Source: Nostoc calcicola FACHB-3891
Lineage (GTDB): Bacteria > Cyanobacteriota > Cyanobacteriia > Cyanobacteriales > Nostocaceae
Direction: 5' to 3'
Assembly (NCBI RefSeq): GCF_014697355.1
Contig: NZ_JACJRQ010000023.1
Span: 1 to 64,000, forward strand
DNA length: 64,000 bases
Made by a program: the position numbers and the translations under genes. The notes beneath the pieces were generated by a model, which saw only the letters and a program-made list of their open reading frames with translations, was not told the origin of the DNA and did no database searches. Shown one piece after another: positions 53,432-63,587 of this stretch. Position 1 is the stretch's first letter. Each line of letters begins with the position of its first letter.

Positions 53432-53791
53432 TTCAATTATCCTTATGGAAATTTGTACAACGGCTGATTTTAGTTGTATCAGCAGCTAAATAACAGTCAC
53501 GTGTCCATAGCTCAAAGTAGTTCAATGGTTTTTGACTGCTATCGAGAGGCGATTAATCGTCTCCGTAGTATGTATGGAGGTTGTGCCAACTTATTTATTA
53601 TTAGACTCAAGCTCGATTAATGCATTAACAATCATAACGTTGCTTTTTGATCCGGGGTTAATTGAAGTTTTGTGCGATCGCTGTTCTATGATGCAAAAAG
53701 CCAGAGAAAGCCAAGTGCTTGAGCCTCAGGTCTGGGAATATGCGATCGTAAGCGACTGAACTCGTCATACACCATAGCAATCTTAAATCAA
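53432..53791. other. Intergenic region upstream of glyA
   Basis: 360 bases. A short 75-codon plus-strand frame (53532-53759) has no ribosome site and no family likeness, so it is not called. A GGCGATTAATCGTCT imperfect palindrome lies at about 53548-53563. Confidence 0.45.
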
Positions 53792-53829
53792 ATAACAAGA
53801 CTCCCGAATTCTTAGAGAAATCAGGAGTC
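53792..53829 (-). terminator. Probable terminator of the lipoprotein operon
   Basis: On the minus strand GACTCCTGATT pairs with AATTCGGGAGTC (one bulge), followed by TTGTTATTTG. It lies 23 bases after the stop at 53852. Confidence 0.6.
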
Positions 53830-53851
53830 TCACGCTTGGGATTTTCACAAA

Positions 53852-54103
53852 TCAAATATGATTCATATAGCGATCTTGATAATAAGCCAAAATCTGGTTA
53901 ACTCTTTGCCGACTTTCTGAGTCAGAGTTTGCTGAGCGCGTAAGCCTTAAGCCACCAATTTGACTTTGATTGTAATCAAACTCTTGGGATGACTGGGGAA
54001 TTAAATCTACTTCTACCCCTTCCACTTGACATAAATGCGCTGCGATTTCTTGATAAACTGCTAAAGGCAAACCAGGGAATTCAATTTTTTCCTTAGTCTC
54101 CAT
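53852..54103 (-). CDS. Small conserved cyanobacterial protein
   Basis: This 83-residue protein is acidic and soluble: EFPGLPLAVYQEIAAHLCQV, then a short sheet-like part and a helical C-terminus (VNQILAYYQDRYMNHI). I do not recognise the domain. It begins 3 bases after the stop of the lipoprotein gene, so the two are surely co-transcribed and perhaps functionally linked. Confidence 0.7.
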   Translation of the reverse strand: METKEKIEFPGLPLAVYQEIAAHLCQVEGVEVDLIPQSSQEFDYNQSQIGGLRLTRSANSDSESRQRVNQILAYYQDRYMNHI

Positions 54104-54106
54104 CTT

Positions 54107-54958
54107 TTATGAAGCTCCCACATTAATTGGATTTTGAGGGGGCGTTGTCCCTAAAATAGGATTGCCAGTAGCTGCTGAAGCTGATGGCGTTGAGTTGACA
54201 GGCCCTTCCCCTACCATTTTGGCAACTTCTATACCATATTGTTCCAAAATCACAATCGGGTTGGAACCTCCATTCATTTCAATACGTTTAACTAGCACGC
54301 CGTTGGCTAATCGCTGTCCCGCCTGCACATAGCGACTCGTCGGCTCATCCGGGACTTTGATAATTGCCTGGGGTTCCTTACTAATAAGAACTACACCAGT
54401 CACAACCACTGCCCTTGCTAAATCAGGTTGTGGTGCTGGTGGCAACACAGATACTAAAGTCGGGTTGGGCACAACTTGAGGCAAAACCTTAGGCAAGACT
54501 GAAGTCAAAGTAGTATTGACTTTTTTTGGTACAGCAGCAATGTTATTTTTCTTTTGATTTAAAGCTATGGTAGTTGTCGGCAGTTTTCGTACTGGGGTTG
54601 ATGCGGTAGGTAGCTTAGGTAACACGGGAATAGGTCTTCCTATTGTTTTAGGCACTCCACCAACCGTCTGCCCAAAAATTTGGGCAAACGGGTCAGTGCG
54701 GTTTTTTGATACCAAAACTAATCGTGCCCGTTCTGTAGCATTAGTAGATTGAATTAAGTTAAGACTTGCAGAAGAAACTTGTGAAACCTGTTTGGCAGGT
54801 ACGACTGGATTCTTAAAGGATTGAACCGCTGCTTGGGACTTTTTTGCTATTTTAAGAATCGGTGCTGGATCTACAGCTTGTGGTGCATCTTCAGAAGCAC
54901 ATCCAGCGATCGCCAAGCTTAAAATAGCTGCAATTGTAATTGTTAAATTTCTGCCCAT
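54107..54958 (-). CDS. Lipoprotein, possibly PilP-like
   Basis: This 283-residue protein has a signal peptide with lipobox LAIAGC (Cys19). A disordered Pro/Lys/Thr-rich stretch follows (about 90-180), with NRTDPFAQIFGQTV at about 85-98. A C-terminal beta domain (about 185-250: VVVTGVVLISKEPQAIIKVP, then YVQAGQRLANGVLVKRIEM) resembles the PilP type of type IV pilus alignment protein. No pil genes are next to it, so this is tentative. ATG at 54956-54958. Confidence 0.65.
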   Translation of the reverse strand: MGRNLTITIAAILSLAIAGCASEDAPQAVDPAPILKIAKKSQAAVQSFKNPVVPAKQVSQVSSASLNLIQSTNATERARLVLVSKNRTDPFAQIFGQTVGGVPKTIGRPIPVLPKLPTASTPVRKLPTTTIALNQKKNNIAAVPKKVNTTLTSVLPKVLPQVVPNPTLVSVLPPAPQPDLARAVVVTGVVLISKEPQAIIKVPDEPTSRYVQAGQRLANGVLVKRIEMNGGSNPIVILEQYGIEVAKMVGEGPVNSTPSASAATGNPILGTTPPQNPINVGAS

Positions 54959-55123
54959 GAGTCTTTCTCAAAAGCGATTGGAGAATTGAAAACTGGAAAT
55001 CAACATGCCTAAAATTTCTATTCAAGGCAAAGTCTGTTCCCGTTATAACCTAATTTTCTGATTTTCAAGAGTTATTTTTCGCACCACTAGCCCAGCATAA
55101 CTGCGGGTTTAGTTTGTTGGCAG

Positions 55124-55900
55124 TTAATCCTCTGCTACACCCATCAGCTGTTTCATTAAATCCAAGCCTTTCTTGACTCTACGAGAAACAGTTACTACAC
55201 TGATGCCCAGATGTTCTGCTACTTGTTTTTGTGTCAAATCTTGCAAAAACACGCACTCTAAGACATCGCGGGTACGTTGTTCTAGCTGAACCAATGCTTG
55301 TTGCAAGCGAAGTTGGTCTTCTTGTGCCAGTTGAAAGCTGCGATAGTGAGGATCTGGAACTAATTCTCCCAAACAAGTAGAACCTTCTTCTCCATCCTGG
55401 ATTGGCACATCTAAACTTAGAGGAGCGCGATTCACCCACGCTAATTTAATTTCTTGCCATTCGTTTGGAGAAATTTTCAGTGCTGCTGCTAATTCCGAAT
55501 CTGTTGGTTGGCGATTATGCGTTTCACGCCAAGAACGTGAAACTCCTATTGCTTGCTGTTGCAGCGCTAACCATCTCCGAGGAATTCGCACGGTGACGCC
55601 TTTATCTCGCAGATAGTGTTGAATTTCGCCTCGAATATAGGGAAGAGCATAGGAACTAAAGGCATGTCCCTTGGAAAGTTCAAATCTTTCAATAGCCCTA
55701 ATTAAACCCAAACATCCAACCTGGAGCAAATCATCATAGGTTTCATGACATTGATTTGTCCAGTAGTGAGCTTCTTTTCTCACGAGTCCAAAATTGAGTT
55801 TTACCAGTTGATTGCGAACATTTTCGCAGCGGGATTGCTGATATTCTCGCAATAACTGCCAAATTTCGTGCTTTAGTTCATTGGTGACTGTGGTAGGCAT
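55124..55900 (-). CDS. sigF: Group 3 RNA polymerase sigma factor (SigF type)
   Basis: I chose the ATG at 55898-55900 (258 residues); the frame extends 55 codons further but with no family likeness. Region 2: YDDLLQVGCLGLIRAIERFE and FSSYALPYIRGEIQHYLRDK; region 3: ALKISPNEWQEIK; region 4 helix-turn-helix: LTQKQVAEHLGISVVTVSRR. In other cyanobacteria SigF controls pili, motility and stress genes. No anti-sigma gene is adjacent. Confidence 0.88.
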   Translation of the reverse strand: MPTTVTNELKHEIWQLLREYQQSRCENVRNQLVKLNFGLVRKEAHYWTNQCHETYDDLLQVGCLGLIRAIERFELSKGHAFSSYALPYIRGEIQHYLRDKGVTVRIPRRWLALQQQAIGVSRSWRETHNRQPTDSELAAALKISPNEWQEIKLAWVNRAPLSLDVPIQDGEEGSTCLGELVPDPHYRSFQLAQEDQLRLQQALVQLEQRTRDVLECVFLQDLTQKQVAEHLGISVVTVSRRVKKGLDLMKQLMGVAED

Positions 55901-56450
55901 AGCACCGGGTTTATTGAGCAAATAAAGAATTAATAACTCGCGCTTAAACTCAGCTGCAATCGCACACGACATCAAATAAAATATCGTGCTGTATGCCCTA
56001 GTAAATCTATGGTAAATAACAAATTTTTCTAGAAATTTTCCATAGTTAACTTGACAATTGAGCAATATTTAAACGGGCGAAATCCGTCGAATTGAGTTTG
56101 TTGTCCACAAATAATTCACGAGTCAAGACCAGAGCCAAAGACGCTCCTATATTTTGGCTTGGAGAATTATTGTTCAATTAATTTTGGTATTACCTGTAGT
56201 TTTGATTGAATAACTACATAGAAATAAAATATATAATTAGTTACTAAATATCAAACCGAGATTGTACTTAACTTCATTAATTAATGCTGAAATTAAGTTC
56301 TATAAGCAAAGCTATAAAAGTTAAAACTTGATGGGAACGGCGTAAATTTAATTTACAGTAAAATTACATATAGACTTAAAGAAATTCATTTACTATTCAA
56401 AAATTATTAAATAAAATTTCAAAAATAGTATGTATATTTACGCAAGTAAT
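55901..56450. other. Intergenic region upstream of sigF
   Basis: 550 very AT-rich bases. The sigF promoter should be near the left end. No gene is visible. Confidence 0.5.
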
Positions 56451-56471
56451 AAAAAAAGGGCAAGATGCCCC
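56451..56471 (-). terminator. Probable terminator of psbO
   Basis: On the minus strand GGGGCA, TCT, TGCCC is followed by at least seven T. It is about 150 bases past the psbO stop. A second hairpin, TTACCCC ... GGGGTAA (56511-56535), lies closer. Confidence 0.65.
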
Positions 56472-56619
56472 AAGTTGTAGTTAATCTATAGCGATTTCGC
56501 AAAAACCCACTTACCCCCGAAATAAAAAGGGGTAAGGGGTTAACTCTTGTGATGAAACTTAATGCTCACAGAATTGTGGTTCTGAATACCAGTCAGTTAC
56601 CTAACTCAAGAGGATTTAG

Positions 56620-57453
56620 CTATGATTTGGATTCAACCCGACCGTAAAATATACCGCGAATCTTAACTTCTTTAGGTTCACCAGCACCTAAATCGGTATC
56701 AGATGGCTGTTCGCTCTCGAAAGTACCAGCAATTTCACCACTACCGCTATCTACCTTAGCTATTTGCAGAGAAATCTTGCCGTTGAGATTTTCAGCACGC
56801 TTGACGTTAGTGCGGGTGAGTTCTTCATCATCCGCTTGGGCAGGTAGAGCCACAGCGTTATCATAGCCACTAACGACACCACGACCTTTGGGGTCTAGGA
56901 AAGCAGCACCACGATAGGAAGGAACTTTGAAAGTGCCTTCAAAGTCGGTGGAGGTATTAATACTGGTCAAACTGGGTTGGGTTTGAGCAACTAAGTTTTT
57001 GATGGTGAAGAGGAAAGGTACTCGCTCACCACCAGGAAGTTGCACGGTAATGGCTTGGAAGTCAAGACCATCAGTTTCCACAAAAGTCAGGCTATTATCT
57101 GAGTTGATTTTCAGATTGCCTTGTACTTGGTCAATGGTGGAAGTGTATCTAGTCAACAATTTGCCAGCAACGAATTCTGCTTCTTGCCGTTTATTAGCGG
57201 GTTCTTCTTTGACGAAGTAACTAGTCGGTTCTAAGCAAAGTTCTTTGATGGTGTATGACTGGCTAGAATCAAGGGGAATGGAACCACGACTTGTTTCTGA
57301 TAGTTGAGGGCACTTGTTAGCCAAGCCAGTGCCTCGAATTTGTTCGTAAGTAAGTACATCCCTACCACTACTGGTAGCAGGAGCATCACTACAAGCAGTT
57401 ATTAGCCCCAGGCACAAAGCCAAGAATGCAACAATTAAAGCGCGATACCTCAT
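56620..57453 (-). CDS. psbO: Photosystem II manganese-stabilising protein PsbO
   Basis: I chose the ATG at 57451-57453 (277 residues) with GAGG upstream, over a TTG six codons earlier. A signal sequence ending with LGLITAC leads to the thylakoid lumen. The mature part has the PsbO signatures LTYEQIRGTGLANKCPQL, CLEPTSYFVKEE and FTIKNLVAQTQP, plus the late beta strands. The two cysteines of the lumenal domain (NKCP and LCLEP) form the conserved disulfide. It stabilises the Mn4CaO5 cluster of oxygen evolution. Confidence 0.98.
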   Translation of the reverse strand: MRYRALIVAFLALCLGLITACSDAPATSSGRDVLTYEQIRGTGLANKCPQLSETSRGSIPLDSSQSYTIKELCLEPTSYFVKEEPANKRQEAEFVAGKLLTRYTSTIDQVQGNLKINSDNSLTFVETDGLDFQAITVQLPGGERVPFLFTIKNLVAQTQPSLTSINTSTDFEGTFKVPSYRGAAFLDPKGRGVVSGYDNAVALPAQADDEELTRTNVKRAENLNGKISLQIAKVDSGSGEIAGTFESEQPSDTDLGAGEPKEVKIRGIFYGRVESKS

Positions 57454-57920
57454 GGTCAACCTCAATCTCAAAAATTAATATCTAAGTTGTAAAACTGCAT
57501 CGAACTGTGTTATGTATGTGACGCCACTACATACGCCTATTGTTTGATGGGTAAATCAGCCAGATCATACGATTTTTTTTAACTCAAAATCAAAGTACTC
57601 TAGTCCCAAGCAAGAATATTCTGATCCCCTCTAGCTCCCGTAAAGGCTATGCTAAACACTACTACGCTGTTTTAGAAGCGATCGCAATTGCTTTTCATAA
57701 AGATACAAATCTAGTTATACTCAGCCGTGATTAAGGGAGTGGGGAGTGGGGGACGCTCTTACACGAGGACGCGGAGAGTTTAAAAAAAACTTCTGGCAAA
57801 CTGTACAGCAGGTTGGTCTCCTTGGGTAAAGTGACAGATGATGAATCAATGCTGGCAAACTAGGGAAAATTAAAAATCTCCGGTAAATTTGAGTTGGCCT
57901 CATTTACCCAAAAAGGTGGG
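57454..57920. other. psbO upstream region and gap to the next gene
   Basis: About 470 bases between divergent genes. It has a HIP1-like GCGATCGC at about 57678-57685 and short GGGAGTGGGG repeats (about 57737-57752). Promoters of psbO and the next gene are expected; none is clear enough to place. Confidence 0.5.
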
Positions 57921-58265
57921 ATGAACAACAAAACTATTGAATCAGAAAATTTGTCTTCTAAACTGCAAGCGATCGCAACTGTGGTACATGATACAGTTGA
58001 ATGCTGTCAAGGCGATACTGTAGCCCTTTTAGCTTTGCTGCGAGAATTAGAGCAGTTACACCGAGAAATCCGAGATGGAGTGTTTCAAGAGAGTTTGCCT
58101 GTCAACCGTCGCCAACTCTACTCACTGCTCAAAGATATTGAATCTGAGGGAGGCTGGCCTTATATTGAGCGCATGAAATTACAAGCTTTTTTAGCGAACT
58201 TGCCACAAGAAAACACTCAAGAAAATAGCCCTGAGGTTTTGGAGAGCGATCGCTCTTTTGGCTAA
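57921..58265 (+). CDS. Conserved cyanobacterial small soluble protein
   Basis: I chose the ATG at 57921 (114 residues). The frame is open from a TTG at 57894, but AGGTGGG sits directly before the ATG. It is mostly helical: LQAIATVVHDTVECCQGDTV, then LLALLRELEQLHREIRDGVF and LYSLLKDIESEGGWPYIERM. The last 20 residues are polar. No domain recognised. Confidence 0.68.
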   Translation: MNNKTIESENLSSKLQAIATVVHDTVECCQGDTVALLALLRELEQLHREIRDGVFQESLPVNRRQLYSLLKDIESEGGWPYIERMKLQAFLANLPQENTQENSPEVLESDRSFG

Positions 58266-58375
58266 TCAAGTCGAAATCAGCTCTTAAATCAAGAGTCAGT
58301 CCCTTCTGGAGCGAGACGCACTCGCGTTCGGGGAAGTCAAAAGTCAAAAGTTATTGGTCAATGAGAGTGGTGAGT

Positions 58376-58420
58376 GGTGAGTGGTGAGTTAGGAGTTAGG
58401 AGTTAGGAGTTAGGAGTTAT
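58376..58420. repeat. STRR-type tandem repeats
   Basis: GTGGTGA units followed by at least four TTAGGAG units; then CCTCCCCATCTCC repeats up to the WD40 gene stop. Confidence 0.75.
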
Positions 58421-58472
58421 TCTCCCCCTGCCTCCCCATCTCCCCATCTCCCTATTCCCCTCATCCCTCTGC

Positions 58473-61400
58473 CTAGAGTATGCCATCACAAAGATGACGA
58501 TCGCTTTGTTCAAGATTGCGGTTGTGTTTGAGGTAATCATCCACCCACTGGCAACCACGAACAACTAAATCATCAAGATCTAAATTCCAGAGAATTATCG
58601 TGTTGTCATCACTAGCTGATGCTAGTGTTTGACCATCTGGGCTAAAACTGACACTTAATACCGGAGCGCGATGCCCGTTGAGACTTTTAATTAATTTGCC
58701 TTCACGGCTCCAGAGCTTCACTGTACCGTCCCAACCAGCGGCGGCGAGTAATTTACCATTCGGACTAAAAGTTACGGCATTAACGCTATCGCTGTAGCCT
58801 TTTAATAAGGTTTTTAGCAATGTACCATCCCGTCGCCAGAGTTTTACGGTGTTGTCCCAGCTGGCAGAAGCTAACAACTCATCAGTAGGACTAAAGCTAA
58901 CACCCAATACCCAACTGTCATGGGGGGAGAAAGTTTTGAGTAAAGTACCATCTCGCCCCCAGAGTTTCACTGTTTGGTCATCACTGGCAGAGGCTAAAAC
59001 CTGATTATCAGGGCTGAAATTCACGCTATTCACCCAACCTTGATGTCCCACTAAGGTTTTGAGCAACTTGCCTTGACGATTCCAGAGTTTTATTGTTTTA
59101 TCTTTGCTAGCTGATGCCAACAACTCGCCATCTGGGCTGAAATTCACGCTCATCACACTATCGCTATGTCCGTGGAGAGTCACGATTAAACTACCGTCAA
59201 GCCGCCAAAGTTTGACGGTTTTGTCATAACTTCCGGAAGCTAGCATTTCACCTCTGGGGTCAAAACTGACACTAGGAACTTTATCTGTATGCCCCATCAA
59301 AGTTTTGTATAGTTTGGTTTTGACCTCACCACTACTGGTGTCTCTTCGCCAGAGTTTGACAGTGCGATCGCTACTACCAGAAGCTAACATCTGGCCATGA
59401 GGACTCCAAGCAACGCTCAAAACTCGATTCTGATGTCCTTGGAGAATAGATGGTGTTGGGGCATCTATTCTCCACAGTTTCACGTTTTTGTCAAAGCTTC
59501 CGGAAGCCAGTAATTTATTATTGGGACTGAAAGCTACGCTAGCAACAGCATCGTTGTGTCCTTTAAAAGTTTTCAGTAAGCTGCCAGTACTACTCCAGAG
59601 GTTTATGGTGTTATCTTCACTTCCAGAAGCTAACTTTTTACCATCGAAACTAAAGCTTAAACTCCATATTGTGCTGGTATCCTGCTGTAAAGTTTTGTAA
59701 GGAAGAAAGTCAAAACCTTTTGTATTGGTGTTTTCCTCTCGCCGCCAAAGTTTCACTGTTTTGTCTCGACCTGCGGATGCCAACAGTTTACCGTCAGGGC
59801 TGAAACCAACCACGGTTACACCCTCGTGATGACCCTGCAAAGTTCTAACCAGGCTGCCATCCCGTCTCCAGATTTTTACTGTTTTATCATCACTCGCCGA
59901 GGCAATGAATTGACTATCAGGACTGAAGCTAACCCAGTTAACCCAGCCGCCATGTCCCCTGAGTATTTTTACTAAGCTACCGTCTTTACGCCAAAGTTTG
60001 ATCGTTGCATCTTTACTACCAGTAGCTAATAATTCGCCATCGGGACTGAAATTAACGCTGTAAACCCAATCTCCATGTCCTTTTAAGGTTTTATCTGGAC
60101 GGGGGTAAAATTCACCTGTAATCGGGTTTTGACGCCAGATTTGCACTGTTTTGTCGAGACTGGCGGAGGCTAGGGTTTGTCCATCAGGGCTGAAACTGAT
60201 GGCGGTAACCGCATCAGTATGACCTTTGAGGGTTTGGAGTAAAGTACCGTCAGGACGCCAAAGTTTCACTGTCCGATCCCGACTCCCTGATGCTAGCAAC
60301 TGACCATCTGGGCTGAAAGTTACTCCCCAGACAATATCAGTGTGCCCTTCTAAGCGATTGACCTCGGTTACTCCATAAACTGCTTGTTGCAGGGCTGTCA
60401 CTACCCGCATTCGGGTGTCTGGTTGGACGATCTCTACCTTTTTAAGTCGTCTCCAAGCCCGTAAACTTTCTAATAAGGCATCAAATTCTTTATTAGAGGC
60501 AAATAAAGCTTCGCTAGCAGCAGCGATCGCACTAATTTTCAAGTTGCTTTCACTGCGTTCAGCTCGTAAAGTTTGGCTAATTGCTGCTCTTTTCTGTAAA
60601 TCAGCTTGCCACCATAGTGCTGCTATTATCCCCCCCATGATTGACAGTATTACACCTGCCATCCGTGCTTCCCTTAACCGCCTTTGCAAAACTAAATTGA
60701 GTTGCTGTTGACTAAGTTTTTGGGCTACTTCCGCTTTAGTTTTTTCGAGTTTGATTTTTTCTAATTCGGCGACAATACCATAATTGTTTTTTTGGCGAAT
60801 TGGTTCAACTAAATAATCGTGAACTAGCTGGTAGCGATCGCCTAATTCTTCTCTGACGCGCAACACCAACCCCGAACCTACCAATATTTCTAAAATCAGT
60901 TCCCCAACTATGTCAAAACCTGATATCGCCTGGATATAATGATTATTAACTAATGCAGTTGCTAAATCAGCTTTAGTTTTTAACGGTCGCGTCCCTTTTT
61001 CATCAGTTAACTCAAATAATAATTTCCAACTTAATTTTTCGTTTTCTGAACCGCAGTCTTTGATAACTTCTCCAAGCCAGCGTTCTACCAATTTTGTCCA
61101 ACCACCGCAAAGCTTATATTGTCCGAGTGTGGTAATGTTTTCTATTTCCAGTTGAGCGCCGACTATTTGTAATTCAATTGGATGTACTTCTTCTAGTTCT
61201 CCTGTCAAATCCTGCACTAATCGATTAATTAATTCATCACTCAGTTCATAATGTGAACGTTGCGTCAGTCTATAAATTATAGCCTTGGCATCTTGGCTAG
61301 AAAATTTTCCTAAATAGTAGCGAATATCCTTATCGAGAATATTTTGATTAATTACTCCTAAATCATATAGCCCAGTCGTACTTTTCTGACTAAAACGTTC

Positions 61401-63479
61401 CAATTCTAATAAATAATGTAAATAGTCTTCTCTCAATGAGAGAATAATTTTCACAAATGGAATATTTAGACACTCACTAAAAAATTTGTAAAACTCTATT
61501 CTTTGTGTACTAGGGTTACTAACGAAGAAAAATTCTTCAAACTGATCTAATATCAAAATTATTGTATGATTGCGCTCAGTTACTAATCGAATATTTTCGA
61601 GCAGTACCATAGGTGTATAGTCAAGATTAACTGATATTCCTGTGTGTGCTAAGGCTTGGTTAACACTGGTTACTAAAACTGTAACCCAATCAGTATAAAC
61701 AGACAAAACAATAGGTACGGGAATGCGTTCACCGATAACTTTTCCCCTTAGTGCTGGTACTAAACCAGCTTTGATAATTGAACTCTTTCCTACACCTGAT
61801 TGTCCATAAATGACTGTGAGTTTATAGTCAGTACGAGCAATTCTTTCAATCAGACGATTGACATCTTGTTGCCGTCCAGAAGCAGATATTTCTTGGGCAA
61901 CTTCCTCAGGAATAAACGGTATTTTTTCAGATTCTAATACTGGGTTAATTTTGCAGCGTTGCGGCTGTAATTGACTTGCACCAATGAAAGCACGAAACCC
62001 ATATTGGTGTTCTATTTGAATTTTTTCTTGTTTGAGCTTAAAGGCTTCTGTATAGTCATGACGCTCAAAAAAGTAAAGCGATCGCAATTCCTCTAAAATC
62101 TCTAAGTAAAGTGATGGCTGATATTGTAGCTCACAAACTACCCTCGCCCATTCTAAGTTATTGATTGCTTCTTCCCACTCACCTAAATACTTTTGTGTAC
62201 GTGCTAGTAAGAGAAGATACCAACTTTCTTGTCTTCGAGAAACTTCTGTTGCTGCTTCACAGATAGAAAGTGCTGTATTTGCTAATTCATGAGCCAGTAC
62301 CCAATTAGACTCAGATGTTGCTACATTTGCTAAAAAACCATAATTTTGAGCAATCTGTGCCGAATTTCCATAGCTTTTCTGTAGAATTAATGACTTTTGA
62401 GCTAATTCTTTTAATTCATCCCAAGCTTGTAAACGTTGCAGCATTTCACAAACAGGTGAAATAAATTTAGCAACTAAATCTTCTCTTTCTACCTCTTCCA
62501 ATATTTCCAGGCATTGTTTAAACCATAAAAGGGCATGTTGGCAATAGCTACTATTAGCACTGTGGTTTAAGTCTCCCATTCGGCGATAACATAGTCCCAG
62601 ATGGAATAGTACTATTGCTTGCTTGAGTAAAGATGACGGAGATGAGGGACATGAGGGAGATAAGAGTAATTGTTCACTGATTTTCCCCACTTTCCCACTT
62701 TCTAATTTTGCGACTCTTCTTGTTTCCTGTTGCCACAATGCTAGGCTTCTTTGATAATTAGCTAAAGCAGCATTAATTTGATCGTTAGCATATTTATCTC
62801 GCCCCAAAACAAACTCTAAACTTGCTTCTAATCCTGGTGTTAATTGAATGCCATACAAGCGCAGTAAATCATTACGCGCTGATTCTATTTCGTGGCGGTG
62901 TTGGGACTTGGGATCTAAATCTAGAAAAGCATTAGATAAAAATGTTTCAGCACCTGCTTCTAAAACTTTGGCAAATAGAGATTCTGCTTCTTGATGAATC
63001 AAAGCAATTAAATCTACTTTTGCCATTTCAAATTTAATAGTGGTTGCAGCCCAGCTTTTGAAATCAGGGGCTAATCTAGAAAGCAACGACGCCACTTCAT
63101 CTTGTAGCCACAATACTACTGGAAATGTAAAAGTTGCAGCATAGATATCTCGTGCTTGGTTGATGCCTGTAAGTAAGTTTTCCAGGTTGATAATTGACTC
63201 AATACCAAAAACCATTACAGCCGATGGTAAAGAATCTGTCACAACAAGAGAATTATCGAGAAATAGTTCTGAAACTATTGTGTTGTGTAAGGAAGTAGTT
63301 GATGGATTGAGAATGATTTCTCTGAGATTGATGTCTTTGGTAATGGAGCGAATATTTTCTAACATTTGCTCCCGTAATTGCCCATAGTTACACCGAACTA
63401 AAATCAGAGCAAATTGACCTTCGGAAAGGGCGATCGCTCTAATCAATCTTTGCAAAGTATGCTGATTTTCTATGGTCAT
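58473..63479 (-). CDS. Giant TPR/STAND NTPase/WD40-repeat protein
   Basis: I chose the ATG at 63477-63479 (1668 residues). The frame continues 14 codons into a GGGGCAT repeat (PNAPCPM), which is probably not translated. Order: N-terminal helical/P-loop-like region (1-190); TPR-like helices (about 195-500); STAND NTPase with Walker A YGQSGVGKSS (about 552-561) and Walker B IILILDQFEEFF; one membrane helix (about 938-957); coiled coil; then 14 WD40 repeats (about 1046-1635), i.e. two seven-bladed propellers. In the TPR part, about residues 272-283 (LSPSCPSSPSSL) come from a repeat insertion. Such proteins are signalling hubs or sensors; ligand unknown. An ATPase-like gene lies just upstream. 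Confidence 0.9.
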   Translation of the reverse strand: MTIENQHTLQRLIRAIALSEGQFALILVRCNYGQLREQMLENIRSITKDINLREIILNPSTTSLHNTIVSELFLDNSLVVTDSLPSAVMVFGIESIINLENLLTGINQARDIYAATFTFPVVLWLQDEVASLLSRLAPDFKSWAATTIKFEMAKVDLIALIHQEAESLFAKVLEAGAETFLSNAFLDLDPKSQHRHEIESARNDLLRLYGIQLTPGLEASLEFVLGRDKYANDQINAALANYQRSLALWQQETRRVAKLESGKVGKISEQLLLSPSCPSSPSSLLKQAIVLFHLGLCYRRMGDLNHSANSSYCQHALLWFKQCLEILEEVEREDLVAKFISPVCEMLQRLQAWDELKELAQKSLILQKSYGNSAQIAQNYGFLANVATSESNWVLAHELANTALSICEAATEVSRRQESWYLLLLARTQKYLGEWEEAINNLEWARVVCELQYQPSLYLEILEELRSLYFFERHDYTEAFKLKQEKIQIEHQYGFRAFIGASQLQPQRCKINPVLESEKIPFIPEEVAQEISASGRQQDVNRLIERIARTDYKLTVIYGQSGVGKSSIIKAGLVPALRGKVIGERIPVPIVLSVYTDWVTVLVTSVNQALAHTGISVNLDYTPMVLLENIRLVTERNHTIILILDQFEEFFFVSNPSTQRIEFYKFFSECLNIPFVKIILSLREDYLHYLLELERFSQKSTTGLYDLGVINQNILDKDIRYYLGKFSSQDAKAIIYRLTQRSHYELSDELINRLVQDLTGELEEVHPIELQIVGAQLEIENITTLGQYKLCGGWTKLVERWLGEVIKDCGSENEKLSWKLLFELTDEKGTRPLKTKADLATALVNNHYIQAISGFDIVGELILEILVGSGLVLRVREELGDRYQLVHDYLVEPIRQKNNYGIVAELEKIKLEKTKAEVAQKLSQQQLNLVLQRRLREARMAGVILSIMGGIIAALWWQADLQKRAAISQTLRAERSESNLKISAIAAASEALFASNKEFDALLESLRAWRRLKKVEIVQPDTRMRVVTALQQAVYGVTEVNRLEGHTDIVWGVTFSPDGQLLASGSRDRTVKLWRPDGTLLQTLKGHTDAVTAISFSPDGQTLASASLDKTVQIWRQNPITGEFYPRPDKTLKGHGDWVYSVNFSPDGELLATGSKDATIKLWRKDGSLVKILRGHGGWVNWVSFSPDSQFIASASDDKTVKIWRRDGSLVRTLQGHHEGVTVVGFSPDGKLLASAGRDKTVKLWRREENTNTKGFDFLPYKTLQQDTSTIWSLSFSFDGKKLASGSEDNTINLWSSTGSLLKTFKGHNDAVASVAFSPNNKLLASGSFDKNVKLWRIDAPTPSILQGHQNRVLSVAWSPHGQMLASGSSDRTVKLWRRDTSSGEVKTKLYKTLMGHTDKVPSVSFDPRGEMLASGSYDKTVKLWRLDGSLIVTLHGHSDSVMSVNFSPDGELLASASKDKTIKLWNRQGKLLKTLVGHQGWVNSVNFSPDNQVLASASDDQTVKLWGRDGTLLKTFSPHDSWVLGVSFSPTDELLASASWDNTVKLWRRDGTLLKTLLKGYSDSVNAVTFSPNGKLLAAAGWDGTVKLWSREGKLIKSLNGHRAPVLSVSFSPDGQTLASASDDNTIILWNLDLDDLVVRGCQWVDDYLKHNRNLEQSDRHLCDGIL

Positions 63480-63528
63480 TGGGCATGGGGCATTGGGCAT
63501 GGGGCATGGGGCATTGGGCATGGGGCAT
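63480..63528. repeat. GGGGCAT heptamer repeats at the start of the WD40 gene
   Basis: About seven imperfect tandem GGGGCAT/TGGGCAT units immediately precede the chosen start. They extend the open frame but look like an intergenic STRR. Confidence 0.8.
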
Positions 63529-63587
63529 TAGTCATTTGTTGTTTGCAAAGGACAAATGACTAATGACAATTAACTTACCCAGCACTG

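Noticed and set aside
53532-53759. 75-codon plus-strand frame
   Set aside because: Poor start context and no recognisable protein; probably chance.
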